From Kitasatospora sp. A2-31 (GTDB taxonomy: Bacteria; Actinomycetota; Actinomycetes; Streptomycetales; Streptomycetaceae), in contig NZ_JAKNTA010000015.1 of NCBI RefSeq assembly GCF_022288725.1, positions 105,985 to 169,984 on the forward strand: a DNA stretch of 64,000 bases, in the 5' to 3' direction. The notes under the pieces were generated by a model, which searched no databases, was not told the origin of the DNA, and worked only from the letters and a program-made list of their open reading frames with translations. Both the position numbers and the translations under genes were made by a program. Shown here one piece after another: positions 16,227 to 25,935 of this stretch. Position 1 is the stretch's first letter; each line of letters starts with the position of its first letter.

Positions 16227-19200
16227 TCACCCCTGGCTCACCGCCTCCACCAGGGCGTCGGGGAGGCCCAGCACCCGCAGCACGTCCGGCGCGGACGGCC
16301 CCACCGCGGCCGCGGACTCGGCGGCCCTGCGGTAGTGCGTCCGGGCGCCGGCCCGGTCCCCGTTCTCCTCGGCGACGCGGGCGAGCCCGGCGAGTGCGCG
16401 GACCCGGTTGCCGAGGGCCTTGATCCAGTGCGGGTCGATCCGTTCCAGTGCCTCGGTGTACAGCCGCTCGGCCGCGGCCGCGTCGCCTTCGGCGAGGGCG
16501 AGGTCGGCCTGGCCCCGCAGGGCGGCTCCCAGACCGTCGGCGCTGCCGGCGCGGACGGCCAGCTCCGCGGCCCGGGCGTAGTCGGCGCGGGCGGCCGGCA
16601 GGTCGTCGGCGGCGAGCTGGTCCCCGCGGTTGACCAGCAGATCGGCGGCGTCCTCCAGGGCGCCGAGCTCCTCGGTGAGGGCGAGCGCCCGCTCGGTGAG
16701 GGCGATCGCCCGGGCGCGGTCGCCGCGGCCGGCCGCCACCCCGGCGAGCAGGTCGAGGACCAGTGCGGCGCCCCAGCGGTCGCCGAGTGCGTCGAAGCCC
16801 TCGCCGGCCTGGGCGAACTCGCGCTCGGCGGCCTCCCGGTCGCCGGCGCCGAGGGGGCCGAAGCCCGACACGTACCGCGCCACCGCGCGGGCCCACGGTT
16901 CCGGGCAGTCGCGCTGCGCCGAGACCAGCTCGAAGGCGCTCTGGCGCTGCTGGAGGGCGGTCTGGCCGGCGTTGCGCATCATCCACACCAGCAGCGCGGC
17001 GGGGTACCGTCCTGGCCGGTCGCCCGGCCAGGCGGCGGCCAGCGCCCGTTCGGCGGCGGCGCGGTGCTGCTGCCAGACGGGCATCCCGGCGGAGCCCGGC
17101 GCGGCGAGCAGCGTGCAGACCGCGTACTCCTCGCCGAGCCCGGCCGGGGGCACCGCACCGGCCGGCACCGCACCACCCGCCGACGCCGGGTCCCGGACGC
17201 CCTGCGGGGCACCGACCGTGTGCCGGTCCCGGACGCCGGCCCGGTCCCCCACCGCCGTCGGGTCGGCGATCGCCGACCGGTCGCCGATCGCCGCGAGCAG
17301 GGCGGCCGCGTCCGGTGCCACCGAGGCGGCGGTACCGCGGATCCACAGGTAGGTCGAGGCGGAGGCGAGCAGTTCCAGCGCGGTCTCCACCTCGCCGGCC
17401 GCGATCGTCCGACGCAGCGCGGTGAGCACGTTGTCGTGCTCGGCTGCGAGCAGCGGCAGCCAGTCCAGTTGTTCGGCCTTCCGCAGGTGCGGGTCGGCGG
17501 TGCGCAGGAGCTGCCGGACGTACCCGGTGTGGGCGCGTTCGGCCACGTCCCGCTCGCCGGCGGCCGCGAGCTGTTCGGCGGCGTAGGCACGAATGGTCTC
17601 GAGCATGCGGTAGCGGCCGCGGGCGGCCTGGAGGAAGGACTTGTCGGCGAGCGATTCCAGGGTCTCGGCGTCGGTGTCGCAGACCTGCGCCGCGGCCTCG
17701 GCCGTCGCGCCGCCGGCCAGGACGGCGAACCGCCGGGCGGCCTGCCGCTCGGGTTCGGAGAGCAGTTCCCAGCCCCAGGCGACGACGGAGCGGAGCGTCC
17801 GGTGCCGCTGGTCGGCGGCGCGGGTGCCGCGGGCGGCGATGGCCAGCCGGTCGTCCAGCCGCTCGGCGAGGTCGTGGATCTCCAGCGTGCGCAGCCGGGC
17901 GGCGGTGAGCTCGATGGCCAGGGGGAGGCCGTCGACCGCGGCACAGATCCGGCGGACGAGCGCGGGGTCGGCGGTGGGCCCGCGCCGGACGGCCGCGGCC
18001 CGGTCGGTGAAGAGGCGGGCGGCGGCGTCCTCGTCGAGCGGCCCCACCTGCTGCAGGCTCTCGCCGATGATGCCGAGCGGCTCGCGGCTGGTGGCCAGGA
18101 TGCGGAGCCGGGGGCAGGCGGCGAGCAGCCTGGCGGCCAGCTCGGCGGTGGCGTCGACGAGGTGTTCGCAGTTGTCCAGGACGATCAGGAGCAGCCGGTC
18201 CGAGAGCGCGGCGACCAGCCGGTCGAGCGGGGTGCGCGAGCCGTCCACGTGGAGTCCGCTCTCGCGCAGGCCGAGCGCGCCGAGCAGCGCCTGCGCCGGG
18301 GTGGCGCCGTCGCTCAGGGGGGCGAGCTCCACGAAGCAGACCTCGCCGGCGCCGGTGTCGGCGGCGTTGCGTGCGGCGACCTCGACGGCGAGCCGGGTCT
18401 TGCCGACGCCACCGGGGCCGACCAGGGTGACGAGGCGGGCCACCCGCAGCAGTTCGGCGGTCTCGGCCGCGTCGTCGTCACGGCCCACGAAGGAGGTGAG
18501 CTGGGCCGGCGGTGCGGCGATCGCCGGCACGGTGCCGGTGTCGAGCAGCTCGCGGTGGAGCGCGGCCAGTTCGGGCGAGGGGTCGGCGCCCAGCTCGTCG
18601 GCCAGGTGGCGTCTGCTCTCCTCGAACACGACCAGGGCCTCGGCCTGGCCGCCCGAGGCGGACAGGGCGCGCATCAGCAGCGCCGCCAGGCGCTCGCGCA
18701 GCGGGTGGCGGCCGACCAGCTCCCGCAGTTCGGCGGCGACGGTGCGGTGTTCGCCGAGGCGCAGGGCGGCCTCGAACCGGTCCTCCAGTGCCCCGAGCCG
18801 CAGTTCCTCCAGCCGGACCGCGACCGCATAGGCCGTCTCGGTCCCGGCGACCTCGGCCAGCGCAGACCCGCGCCAGAGTCCGAGCGCTTCCCGGAGCAGC
18901 GCGGCGGCCCGGTGCGCGTCGCCGTCGCGAAGCGCCGCGCGGCCCTGATCGGCGAGCCGTTCGAACCGGCCGGCGTCCACGGCGTCGGCGGCCACGACGA
19001 TCCGGTAGCCGGCGCCCGCCCGTTCGATCGCGGCGGCCGAGCCCAGAGCGGCGCGAAGCCTCGACACCTGCGACTGCACCGCGTGGGCGGAGAGTCCGGC
19101 GGCCGGGTCGATCTCCTCGGCCAGGCGGTCGGCGGAGACCACCTCGCCGGGGCGGACCAGCAGCAGGGCCAGCAGCGCCCGGCGGGCGGGCCCGCCCAGG

Positions 19201-19259
19201 GGCACCTCGGACCCGTCGTCGTGCCACGCCCGGGTCTCGCCGAGGATTCCGAACAGCAT
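16227..19259 (-). CDS. AfsR/SARP family regulator with NB-ARC ATPase and TPR region
   Basis: 1010 residues. The N-terminus (1-90) is an OmpR-like winged helix (VVSADRLAEEI...VQSQVSRLRAAL), followed by a BTAD domain to about 245, then an NB-ARC ATPase with Walker A GPGGVGKT near residue 280, Walker B LLLIVLDNCEHL, and LATSREPLGI. The C-terminal third is TPR-like helices. Such proteins activate secondary-metabolite or differentiation genes in response to an ATP-dependent switch. No biosynthetic cluster is visible, so its targets are probably elsewhere or next door. Confidence 0.88.
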   Translation of the reverse strand: MLFGILGETRAWHDDGSEVPLGGPARRALLALLLVRPGEVVSADRLAEEIDPAAGLSAHAVQSQVSRLRAALGSAAAIERAGAGYRIVVAADAVDAGRFERLADQGRAALRDGDAHRAAALLREALGLWRGSALAEVAGTETAYAVAVRLEELRLGALEDRFEAALRLGEHRTVAAELRELVGRHPLRERLAALLMRALSASGGQAEALVVFEESRRHLADELGADPSPELAALHRELLDTGTVPAIAAPPAQLTSFVGRDDDAAETAELLRVARLVTLVGPGGVGKTRLAVEVAARNAADTGAGEVCFVELAPLSDGATPAQALLGALGLRESGLHVDGSRTPLDRLVAALSDRLLLIVLDNCEHLVDATAELAARLLAACPRLRILATSREPLGIIGESLQQVGPLDEDAAARLFTDRAAAVRRGPTADPALVRRICAAVDGLPLAIELTAARLRTLEIHDLAERLDDRLAIAARGTRAADQRHRTLRSVVAWGWELLSEPERQAARRFAVLAGGATAEAAAQVCDTDAETLESLADKSFLQAARGRYRMLETIRAYAAEQLAAAGERDVAERAHTGYVRQLLRTADPHLRKAEQLDWLPLLAAEHDNVLTALRRTIAAGEVETALELLASASTYLWIRGTAASVAPDAAALLAAIGDRSAIADPTAVGDRAGVRDRHTVGAPQGVRDPASAGGAVPAGAVPPAGLGEEYAVCTLLAAPGSAGMPVWQQHRAAAERALAAAWPGDRPGRYPAALLVWMMRNAGQTALQQRQSAFELVSAQRDCPEPWARAVARYVSGFGPLGAGDREAAEREFAQAGEGFDALGDRWGAALVLDLLAGVAAGRGDRARAIALTERALALTEELGALEDAADLLVNRGDQLAADDLPAARADYARAAELAVRAGSADGLGAALRGQADLALAEGDAAAAERLYTEALERIDPHWIKALGNRVRALAGLARVAEENGDRAGARTHYRRAAESAAAVGPSAPDVLRVLGLPDALVEAVSQG

Positions 19260-19436
19260 GCGGGTGATTATGCATCAGATTCGATCTTGCAGACACGGGC
19301 GAACGGACGGGGTCGCGCAGATCCGATCACCGTGGCGCCCGTGCCAGGTGCCGGCACGATCAGCCCGGCCCGAGTGCCGGCACGGGCGCCCGGGCCGGGC
19401 CGTCCCGGCCCCGTCCGAGTGAGCGCGCGGACCGGC

Positions 19437-20216
19437 TCACGCCGGGACGATCGGGCCGAGGAAGGTGCCGCCCGAGACGTCGACGGTCTGGCCGGTGATC
19501 CAGCGACCCTGCGGGCCCGCCAGGAAGCCGACCACGTCCGCGACGTCCTCGGGCTCGCCGAGGCGTCCGAGCGCGGTGATCGACTCCAACCCCGCGACCA
19601 CCTCCGGGATGGCGGTGTGGCCGGCGGTCATGTCGGTCCGCACCGCACCGGGCGCGACCGTGTTCACGGTGATCCCGCGCCGGCCGAGTTCGTTGGCCAG
19701 CGAGGGCGCCATCGACTCCAGCGCCGCCTTGCTCACGGTGTAGGCGATCTGCGTGGAGACGGCGAACCGGCTGGCGGTCGAGCCCATGTTGACGATGCGG
19801 CCACCGTCGTTGAGCAGCGGCAGCGCCCGCTGGACGACGAAGAACGGCGTGCTGACGTTGATCGTCCACACCCGGTCGAACTCCTCCGGGGTGACGGCCG
19901 CGATCGGGTTGCCCGAGATGATGCCCGCGTTGTTGACCAGGATGTCCAGCCCGCTCGCACCGTGGGCAGCGAGTCCTGCGGTCAGGCCGGCGAACAGCCG
20001 GTCCACCGCGCCGGGCTCGCCGAAGCGGGCCTCGACGGCGAACGCCCGGCCTCCCGCCTCCTCGATCCGCGTCACGGTCTCGTTCGCGGCGGCCTCGTTG
20101 CCGCCGTAGTGCACGGCCACCAGGGCGCCCGCCGCGGCCAGCCGCAGGGCGACCGCCCGGCCGATGCCCCGCGAACCACCCGTCACCAGCGCCGCCCTGC
20201 CGGTCAGCTCACCCAT
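19437..20216 (-). CDS. short-chain dehydrogenase/reductase
   Basis: 259 residues from ATG 20216 (MGELTGRAALVTGGSRGIG). NAD(P)-binding motif TGGSRGIG at 14-21, NNAG near 95, catalytic Ser in MGSTAS, and YTVSKAALE as the YxxxK motif. The C-terminal half is a typical classical SDR of FabG type; an NADPH-dependent ketoreductase is most likely. The substrate is unknown. Confidence 0.9.
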   Translation of the reverse strand: MGELTGRAALVTGGSRGIGRAVALRLAAAGALVAVHYGGNEAAANETVTRIEEAGGRAFAVEARFGEPGAVDRLFAGLTAGLAAHGASGLDILVNNAGIISGNPIAAVTPEEFDRVWTINVSTPFFVVQRALPLLNDGGRIVNMGSTASRFAVSTQIAYTVSKAALESMAPSLANELGRRGITVNTVAPGAVRTDMTAGHTAIPEVVAGLESITALGRLGEPEDVADVVGFLAGPQGRWITGQTVDVSGGTFLGPIVPA

Positions 20217-20623
20217 GATCGTGCTCCTTCGTGCGGTTGTCCGGGCCTCCGTCGGCCCGGCGATGGCTCGAGACTGCCGGTGCCCGCTCACCGCGCCCTC
20301 ACCGCCGGCTCACCGGCCGGCCGCCCCCCGGTGAGCCGGGCCTGCGCACCCCGGTGAGCGGCGGTACCACCCCCCTGCGGACCGGCGGCCGAACCCCGCG
20401 CCGTGCCGACCGACGGGACGCGGCCGCCCCGCTCCTCCCCCGCCTCCAGGGGAAATCTTTACGCTTTCCCACCTGGACAGAACGATCACCGCCCTGCGTA
20501 CGATCGCGCGGACGGTGCGTCACCAGTGGTGCTGGTGGGGCCGGTTCGGCCCGCCGGAGCAGACGGCCGGGCCCCGGCGGGCGCGCCGCCAGGCAGACCG
20601 ATCCGAACGGGGGCAGTCCAGAC

Positions 20624-20938
20624 GTGAGTACACCTGCGGCAAACGACCAGTTCAGCGTCAACACCCAGGCCATGAGCGGGGCCCAGTCGGCGCTCAACGG
20701 GATGGCGCTGGACAGCAAGACCATCGGCGCGACCGCGGACGAGTCGACCGGCGCGGCGGCCGCCGCCCACAAGGGCTGGGACACCGCCGGCGCACTGCGC
20801 GCGGCGCTGACCGAGTGGCATGAGCAGGTCGACCAGCTGACCGCGCGCCTGCACCAGAACAGCGCGGCCATGCAGCAGACCACGCTGAACTACCACACCA
20901 CCAACCAGTCCATCGCCGACTCGCTCAAGGTGAAGTGA
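20624..20938 (+). CDS. WXG100-like small helical protein (ESX/type VII type)
   Basis: 104 residues from GTG 20624. Length and all-helical composition fit the WXG100 superfamily; KGWDTAGALRAAL in the middle corresponds to the hairpin turn, although a strict W-x-G is not present. It directly precedes, and its stop almost overlaps, the gene for a large WXG-containing protein. It probably acts as the small partner of that protein in type VII secretion or in complex formation. Confidence 0.65.
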   Translation: MSTPAANDQFSVNTQAMSGAQSALNGMALDSKTIGATADESTGAAAAAHKGWDTAGALRAALTEWHEQVDQLTARLHQNSAAMQQTTLNYHTTNQSIADSLKVK

Positions 20939-20940
20939 CC

Positions 20941-23070
20941 ATGCTCGGATACGAGGACGTCCTCAACGCGAACCCCGGCACCCTGTCCACCGCCGCGGCC
21001 AAGTGGCGGGAGATGGCCCAGAAGTTCCACACCATGGAGGGCAACTTCGACCGGGACGTGCTCTCGGTGACCCGCAACGGGCTGTGGACGGGCGGCACCG
21101 CCGGTCTGGCGAACTTCCAGCTCATGGCCACCAAGGAGCAGATCGCCGCCGCCCAGGTCGAGGCGAACGCGATGGCCTCCCTGCTCGACGACGCCCGCGC
21201 GGACTTCGAGGCCGCGCAGAAACAGGTGCGCGAGGCCGCGGACGGCGCGGTCAAGGCCGGCTTCAAGGTGACCGGCACCGGGGTCGCCGTCCTCGACCCG
21301 AGCACGCTCGACAAGGGCACCCTGAACGACCTCCACCACGACGCCGACACGCAGCGGGCCTACCAGGAGGCCGCGGGCAAGTGGACGCAGGCCATCGAGG
21401 CCGGCATCCAGCGGGCCACCGACGCCGACCAGCGCGCCGCCCGCGCCCTGCGCAGCGCGTCGAAGGCCGGCAGCATCGACAACACCTTCAACGGCAAGGC
21501 CCTGGGCGGCGGCGACGCGGCCGACGCGCAGCGCGCGGCCGACCTCGCCACCCGGATCGACAGCCTGAACGACGACGAGCGGGCGCAGCTGGCGAACCTG
21601 ATGCGGGCCGACGCCGACAGCCCGCAGTTCTCGCAGACCCTGCTCGACCGGCTCGGTCCGGAGAAGACGCTCGACCTCGCCGAGAAGCTCAACAACCCGG
21701 GCAAGGACGGCGGGAGGAAGGCCGCGTACCCGGGCCTGCAGACCGACCTGACCCGCGCCATCGCCTCGGCCACCCAGGACCCGAACACCGAGTTCTACCG
21801 GAAGTGGCGCGAGGGGCTGAAGGAGAACGGGACGAAGAACTTCGGCTCCAACACGGAGCCGGTCTACGGCTACCAGATCCTGGGCACCCTGATGTCCAAG
21901 GGCGACGCGAAGTACTCCACGCCCTTCCTCACCGACCTCGCCGACGACATCACCGCGAGCGAGAAGAAGCACCCGGGGCTGTGGAGCTACAAGGCGTCCC
22001 ACGACGGCACCTCGTTGGGCGCGGACCCGCTGGACGAGGTGCTCGGCGTGATGGGGCGCCAGCCGGAGGCCGCGACGTCCTACCTGGACCCGGGCTCCGA
22101 CGGCGGCAACAAGCGACTGCACTTCCTGTTGAAGGAACGGGACTGGCCGCAGGGTTACATCACCGGCTACACCGGCATGATCAGGGCCGACGACCCGCTG
22201 TCGCAGAGCGGCCTGGCCGCCGCGATCGAGGCCGCCTCCACCGGCGAGCGGGCCGGCACCGCCCACGACGGCAAGCACACCGAGGCCCAGGCCCGGATCA
22301 TGCACGACACCATCGTCACCATGGACGAGGACCACGGCGGCGACAAGATCAAGGCCACCCTGCGCCAGCCGCTCGCCAACGCGCTCGCCGACTACGTCGG
22401 GGACACCCACGAGCTGCTCAACGGCCGCAACGACGTCTACAACGGCCACACCGGGCACGACTCGGTGTGGAAGGACGGCGACACCGTCCGGATGGCGGTC
22501 GGCCAGGACAGCCTGGTCCGGTTCATGCGCGGCCTGTCGGACGACCCGGCCGCCTACGGCACCCTGCACCGCGCCGAGACGGGCCGGATCGACCAGGAGC
22601 TCGCCGCCATCGGGCCCCACCCCACCGAGGCCCAGATGAAGGACCCGATGGGCAAGGGCGCGGCCGCGCTCGGTGTCTTCGACGCCATCCGCGCCGACAC
22701 CGCGATGGACCTGCGCGACGACAAGAACGCCGAGGCCGACTGGAAGGCCAAGGTCCTGTACCACACCATCGGCGCACCGATCACCCCGATCGCCCCGCTC
22801 GGCGACGCCGCCCAGCGCCTGGTCGACACCTGGACCTACGCCGTCAGCCTGGAGGAGAAGGACCAGAACAACTCCGAGGCCAACGCGAAGGTCTCCGACA
22901 CCTACCTGGGCGCCAACCGCCAGATGTCGGACATGATCGGCATCTGGGCCCGCGACCGCGGCATGGACCCCGACAGCCCGGACATCAACTCCCTGCAGGA
23001 CGACATGCTCAACAGCCGCAACCGCAGCAACGACGTCGCCGGCCGCTACCTCGGCCGGGGCAACGCCTGA
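20941..23070 (+). CDS. large type VII secretion-associated protein with WXG N-terminus
   Basis: 709 residues from ATG 20941 (a GTG at 20935 is an alternative). The first approximately 110 residues are helical with an LWTGG turn, like a WXG domain; the rest is a soluble helical region resembling the large DUF6571-type actinobacterial proteins. No signal peptide and no obvious toxin motif. The C-terminal half (about residues 440-640) is homologous in pattern to the product of the next gene, e.g. LANALADYVGDTHELL versus LAEALADYAADTHAVL. Stop and next start overlap in TGATG. Confidence 0.75.
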   Translation: MLGYEDVLNANPGTLSTAAAKWREMAQKFHTMEGNFDRDVLSVTRNGLWTGGTAGLANFQLMATKEQIAAAQVEANAMASLLDDARADFEAAQKQVREAADGAVKAGFKVTGTGVAVLDPSTLDKGTLNDLHHDADTQRAYQEAAGKWTQAIEAGIQRATDADQRAARALRSASKAGSIDNTFNGKALGGGDAADAQRAADLATRIDSLNDDERAQLANLMRADADSPQFSQTLLDRLGPEKTLDLAEKLNNPGKDGGRKAAYPGLQTDLTRAIASATQDPNTEFYRKWREGLKENGTKNFGSNTEPVYGYQILGTLMSKGDAKYSTPFLTDLADDITASEKKHPGLWSYKASHDGTSLGADPLDEVLGVMGRQPEAATSYLDPGSDGGNKRLHFLLKERDWPQGYITGYTGMIRADDPLSQSGLAAAIEAASTGERAGTAHDGKHTEAQARIMHDTIVTMDEDHGGDKIKATLRQPLANALADYVGDTHELLNGRNDVYNGHTGHDSVWKDGDTVRMAVGQDSLVRFMRGLSDDPAAYGTLHRAETGRIDQELAAIGPHPTEAQMKDPMGKGAAALGVFDAIRADTAMDLRDDKNAEADWKAKVLYHTIGAPITPIAPLGDAAQRLVDTWTYAVSLEEKDQNNSEANAKVSDTYLGANRQMSDMIGIWARDRGMDPDSPDINSLQDDMLNSRNRSNDVAGRYLGRGNA

Positions 23071-24089
23071 TGAGCCCCCGGACGCGAACCCGGGTGCTGC
23101 CGACCCCCCGGCGCTCGCGCGCCGCTGCCGCCGCCACCGCCCTGGTGGTGGCGGCGGCCGGCCTCGGCCTCTGGTGGACGCTCGGGCGCGACGACCCGGA
23201 CCGCGACTGCGCCGGTCTCCGCACGGACGGGCGGATCCGCACCGTCCTGGACGGGGTGTGGCGGTCCGACCTGCCCTGCCGCGAGCTGGCGGAGGGCCTG
23301 CGCGGCGCCACCACCGGCGACCGGCCCGGCGTCCACACCCTCGCCCAGGCCCACGCCATGCGCACCGTCGTCCTCGTCCTCGCCGACCGCCCGGACCACC
23401 GCATCCACCCCGAGGTCCGGGGCCCGCTGGCCGAGGCCCTGGCCGACTACGCGGCCGACACGCACGCCGTGCTGACGGGGGTCGACGACGTCTACGCCGC
23501 GCACGACGGCCCGAGCGCCGACGCCTGGCAGGACGCGAAGGGCGTCCACTTCGCGGTGCAGAAGGAGCAGCTGGTCGGCGCGGTGCGGGGGCTCGCCGAG
23601 GACGCGCCGGGTTACGCCGCGCTGCGGGCCGCCGACCTGCGCCAGGGCGCGGCCGGCCTCGCCGCCGTCGCGCCCGGCCAGGAGCAGAACGCGATCGTCG
23701 ATCCGTTGGTGCGCGCCGCCGCGCCCGCCGGCGCCTTCGACGGGATCGCGGACGACGTCCTGCGAAGCCGTGGGGAGGGTGCCCGCCGCAGCTGGCAGGG
23801 CGAGGTGCTCACCCGGCTGAGGGCCGCCGGGGGCGGGTCCGCGCCGAGCTTCGCCGCCGACCCCGCCGGCAACCTGGTCGCCACCTGGCTCGCACCCCTC
23901 GCCCCCGCCGACCCGGGCGGCACCGACGGTTATCCCCGCCTGCACGACCAGGCGGCCGCGTTGCTCGCCCAGTGGGCCGACGCCGCCCACGCCGGCCTGG
24001 CCCCGGAGGCCCTGCGCATCCTCCAGGACCGGGCCCGCACCACCACCGACCGCGAGCAGCGCGAGGCCCGCACCACCCTGGCCGGCTGA
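23070..24089 (+). CDS. membrane-anchored paralogue of the upstream type VII-type protein
   Basis: 339 residues from ATG 23070, overlapping the previous stop by one base. A basic N-terminus and one hydrophobic segment (about residues 18-38) predict an N-in anchor with the rest outside. The extracytoplasmic part matches the C-terminal half of the 709-residue protein along its length (HFAVQKEQLVGAVRGLAED versus MAVGQDSLVRFMRGLSDD) but lacks the WXG domain. It could be an anchor, regulator or immunity partner of the upstream protein; function unknown. Confidence 0.7.
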   Translation: MSPRTRTRVLPTPRRSRAAAAATALVVAAAGLGLWWTLGRDDPDRDCAGLRTDGRIRTVLDGVWRSDLPCRELAEGLRGATTGDRPGVHTLAQAHAMRTVVLVLADRPDHRIHPEVRGPLAEALADYAADTHAVLTGVDDVYAAHDGPSADAWQDAKGVHFAVQKEQLVGAVRGLAEDAPGYAALRAADLRQGAAGLAAVAPGQEQNAIVDPLVRAAAPAGAFDGIADDVLRSRGEGARRSWQGEVLTRLRAAGGGSAPSFAADPAGNLVATWLAPLAPADPGGTDGYPRLHDQAAALLAQWADAAHAGLAPEALRILQDRARTTTDREQREARTTLAG

Positions 24090-24111
24090 GAACGCCGCCG
24101 CGAGCGGCGCC

Positions 24112-24233
24112 GTTGCCGGCGGTGGCGTCCGTTGCCGGCGGTGGCGCCCGTTGCCGGCGGTGGCGTCCGTTGCCGGCGGTGGCGTCCGTTGCCGGCGGTG
24201 CGTTGTCAGCGGTGCCGACGGCGCCGTTGTCGG
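24112..24233 (+). repeat. 19-bp minisatellite (GTTGCCGGCGGTGGCGTCC)n and degenerate continuation
   Basis: Four full 19-bp units at 24112, 24131, 24150 and 24169 (one base change in the second), then a truncated unit and two diverged copies beginning GTTGTC(A/G)GC. It follows the stop of the membrane-anchored paralogue. There are no spacers, so it is not a CRISPR. Confidence 0.85.
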
Positions 24234-24334
24234 CAGTGCCGAGGAGGAGCGGGACCGCGGCAACGGCGGGCCGGGCGTGCCGAACACGGTGGGGCGGCCG
24301 GCCGTGCCGGGCGTCCCGGTACGACGATGAAGGG

Positions 24335-24961
24335 GTGGACACGGACCCGCACGACCCGCACGACCTGCCCGGCCCGCACGACCTGCCCGGCCTCCTGGAC
24401 GTCGTACCCACCCCCCGGACGGCGGTGGCCTGGCTGCCGCCGTCCGGCCTGTGGGAGGCCGTCCAGGAGATCCGGCGGGCGCACGATCCGCAGATCCGCC
24501 GCTGGCCGCCCCACGTCAACGTGCTGTTCGGGTTCGTCCCGGAGTCCGACTTCGGCGCGGCCGTCCCGCTGCTGGCCGCCGCGGCGGCCGAGCACCACCC
24601 GTTCACCGCCCGGCTGCGAGGGGTGCGCAGCTTCCGCCACCGGCGCGACTCCACCGTCTGGCTCGACCCGGCGGCCGACGGCGCCCGTCCCTGGACAGCG
24701 CTGTACGACTCCCTGGTGGAGCGCTTCCCCCGCTGCCGCGGCCGGGCGGAGGGCTTCACGCCGCACCTCTCGCTGGGGCGGACGCGCGATCCGCGCGTCC
24801 TCGCGGCCGAGGCGGCGGCGCTGCTGGGCAGCACCACGGCGCCGGTCGCCGAGCTCGTCGTGCTCTCCCGCCGGGGCGACGGCCCGATGGAGGTGCGGTT
24901 CGCAGTCGGCCTGGGGACGGGCGCGGTGCGGCCCGCGGGCGACTGCGACGCGGTCCGCTGA
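24335..24961 (+). CDS. 2H phosphoesterase-superfamily protein (2'-5' RNA ligase-like)
   Basis: 208 residues from GTG 24335. The two H-x-(S/T/N)-x motifs of the 2H fold are visible as HVNV near residue 60 and HLSLG near residue 143, separated by the usual approximately 80 residues. The N-terminus has an Asp/His/Pro repeat (DPHDPHDLPGPHDLPG). Family members act on 2',5' or cyclic phosphodiesters in RNA or nucleotides. It stands alone after a minisatellite. Confidence 0.75.
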   Translation: MDTDPHDPHDLPGPHDLPGLLDVVPTPRTAVAWLPPSGLWEAVQEIRRAHDPQIRRWPPHVNVLFGFVPESDFGAAVPLLAAAAAEHHPFTARLRGVRSFRHRRDSTVWLDPAADGARPWTALYDSLVERFPRCRGRAEGFTPHLSLGRTRDPRVLAAEAAALLGSTTAPVAELVVLSRRGDGPMEVRFAVGLGTGAVRPAGDCDAVR

Positions 24962-24991
24962 GCGCGGGCCCCTCCTCCGCCGCAGGGCCCG

Positions 24992-25504
24992 CTACCTCTC
25001 GGCGTGCCAGGGGAAGGCCCGGAGGTCGGGCTCGACCCAGCCGGCCCTGGCCTCGGCGCTCGCCAGCGTCGCGGTCCGGTAGAAGCGGCTCAGCAGCGCC
25101 TTGTCGAGCAGCTCGGGGTGCCGGTCGGCGAAGGCCTCGAAGTCGGCGCGATCGGAGCGGTCGGCGCCGCCGTCGAGGGCGGTCCCCGCGCGGCCTGCGT
25201 GGTGGCCCACCAGCTCGACCCAGGCCCGGGTCATGGTGGCGTGGTACTTCTCCGGGGCCCCGGCGGCCAGGGCGGTGCGCCGGATGCCCTCACCCACCAG
25301 GTCCACCGCGGCGGCGGTGCCGTGGCGCCGGACGGCCAGCCAGGTCAGGTGGACGTGTTGGCGGTGCCCGAACCGCTCGGCCGCAGCCATCACCTCGGCC
25401 ATCAGCCCCGCGAACCGCTCGGCGGGCGGCACGACGAATCGCTCACCGGTCTGTTCCGCGGACTGCGGCACCACCTCCGCCGCGCCCCGACCGTCCCCGC
25501 TCAC
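24992..25504 (-). CDS. conserved hypothetical protein in MarR operon
   Basis: 170 residues from GTG 25504; the start overlaps the stop of the marR gene in GTGA, so translation is coupled. Soluble, mainly helical, with a His-rich segment RFGHRQHVHLTW followed by TAAAVDLVGEGIR. Family not recognised. Its coupling to a regulator implies that it acts in the process the MarR protein controls. Confidence 0.7.
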   Translation of the reverse strand: MSGDGRGAAEVVPQSAEQTGERFVVPPAERFAGLMAEVMAAAERFGHRQHVHLTWLAVRRHGTAAAVDLVGEGIRRTALAAGAPEKYHATMTRAWVELVGHHAGRAGTALDGGADRSDRADFEAFADRHPELLDKALLSRFYRTATLASAEARAGWVEPDLRAFPWHAER

Positions 25505-25935
25505 GCGCCCTCCTCGATCAGCGCGTCCAGCACCGCGTAGTAGCCGGCGACCGCCTCCGCGGGCAGCCCGGCCAGCGCGCGGCTCTCGACATCGGCCAGC
25601 GTCCGCCGGATCAGGGCCGCGGCGGCGCGCCCGGAGTCGGTGAGCTCGACCAGCACCGACCGGCGGTCGCCGGCGCGCACACCGCGGGTGATGTGGCCGC
25701 GCCGTTCCAGCCGGTCCAGCACGCTGGTCAGCGTGGTCGGGCGGGTACCGACCGCGGCACCCAGCTGGGACACGGTCCGGCCCCGGCCGTCGGCGAGATT
25801 GGCGAGCGCGTTGATCTCGGAGGCGGTCAGGTCGAGGTCGACGAGCTCGGCGGCGAGCAGTTGCAGCGTGGCGTGGGTCGCACGCTGCAGGGTGAGCAGC
25901 ACCGACCGCTCAGGTGGTACGGATTCGGACTTCAT
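25501..25935 (-). CDS. MarR family transcriptional regulator
   Basis: 144 residues. The winged helix includes LTASEINALANLADGRGRTVSQ and RPTTLTSVLDRLERRGHITRG, followed by the wing DRRSVLVELTDSGR, characteristic of MarR. A perfect palindrome lies immediately before its start codon and is probably its own operator. It is co-transcribed with the downstream hypothetical gene. Confidence 0.9.
   Translation of the reverse strand: MKSESVPPERSVLLTLQRATHATLQLLAAELVDLDLTASEINALANLADGRGRTVSQLGAAVGTRPTTLTSVLDRLERRGHITRGVRAGDRRSVLVELTDSGRAAAALIRRTLADVESRALAGLPAEAVAGYYAVLDALIEEGA

Noticed and set aside
16134..20357. 1407-residue plus-strand frame opposite the AfsR and SDR genes
   Set aside because: Antisense shadow; spans two well-supported genes and an intergenic region with no domain.
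20890..22764. 624-residue minus-strand frame opposite the type VII-type gene
   Set aside because: Val/Gly/Arg-rich shadow without domains; the plus-strand operon with overlapping starts and stops is convincing.
24112..24233. Tandem repeats considered as CRISPR
   Set aside because: Units are 19 bp head to tail with no spacers; it is a minisatellite.
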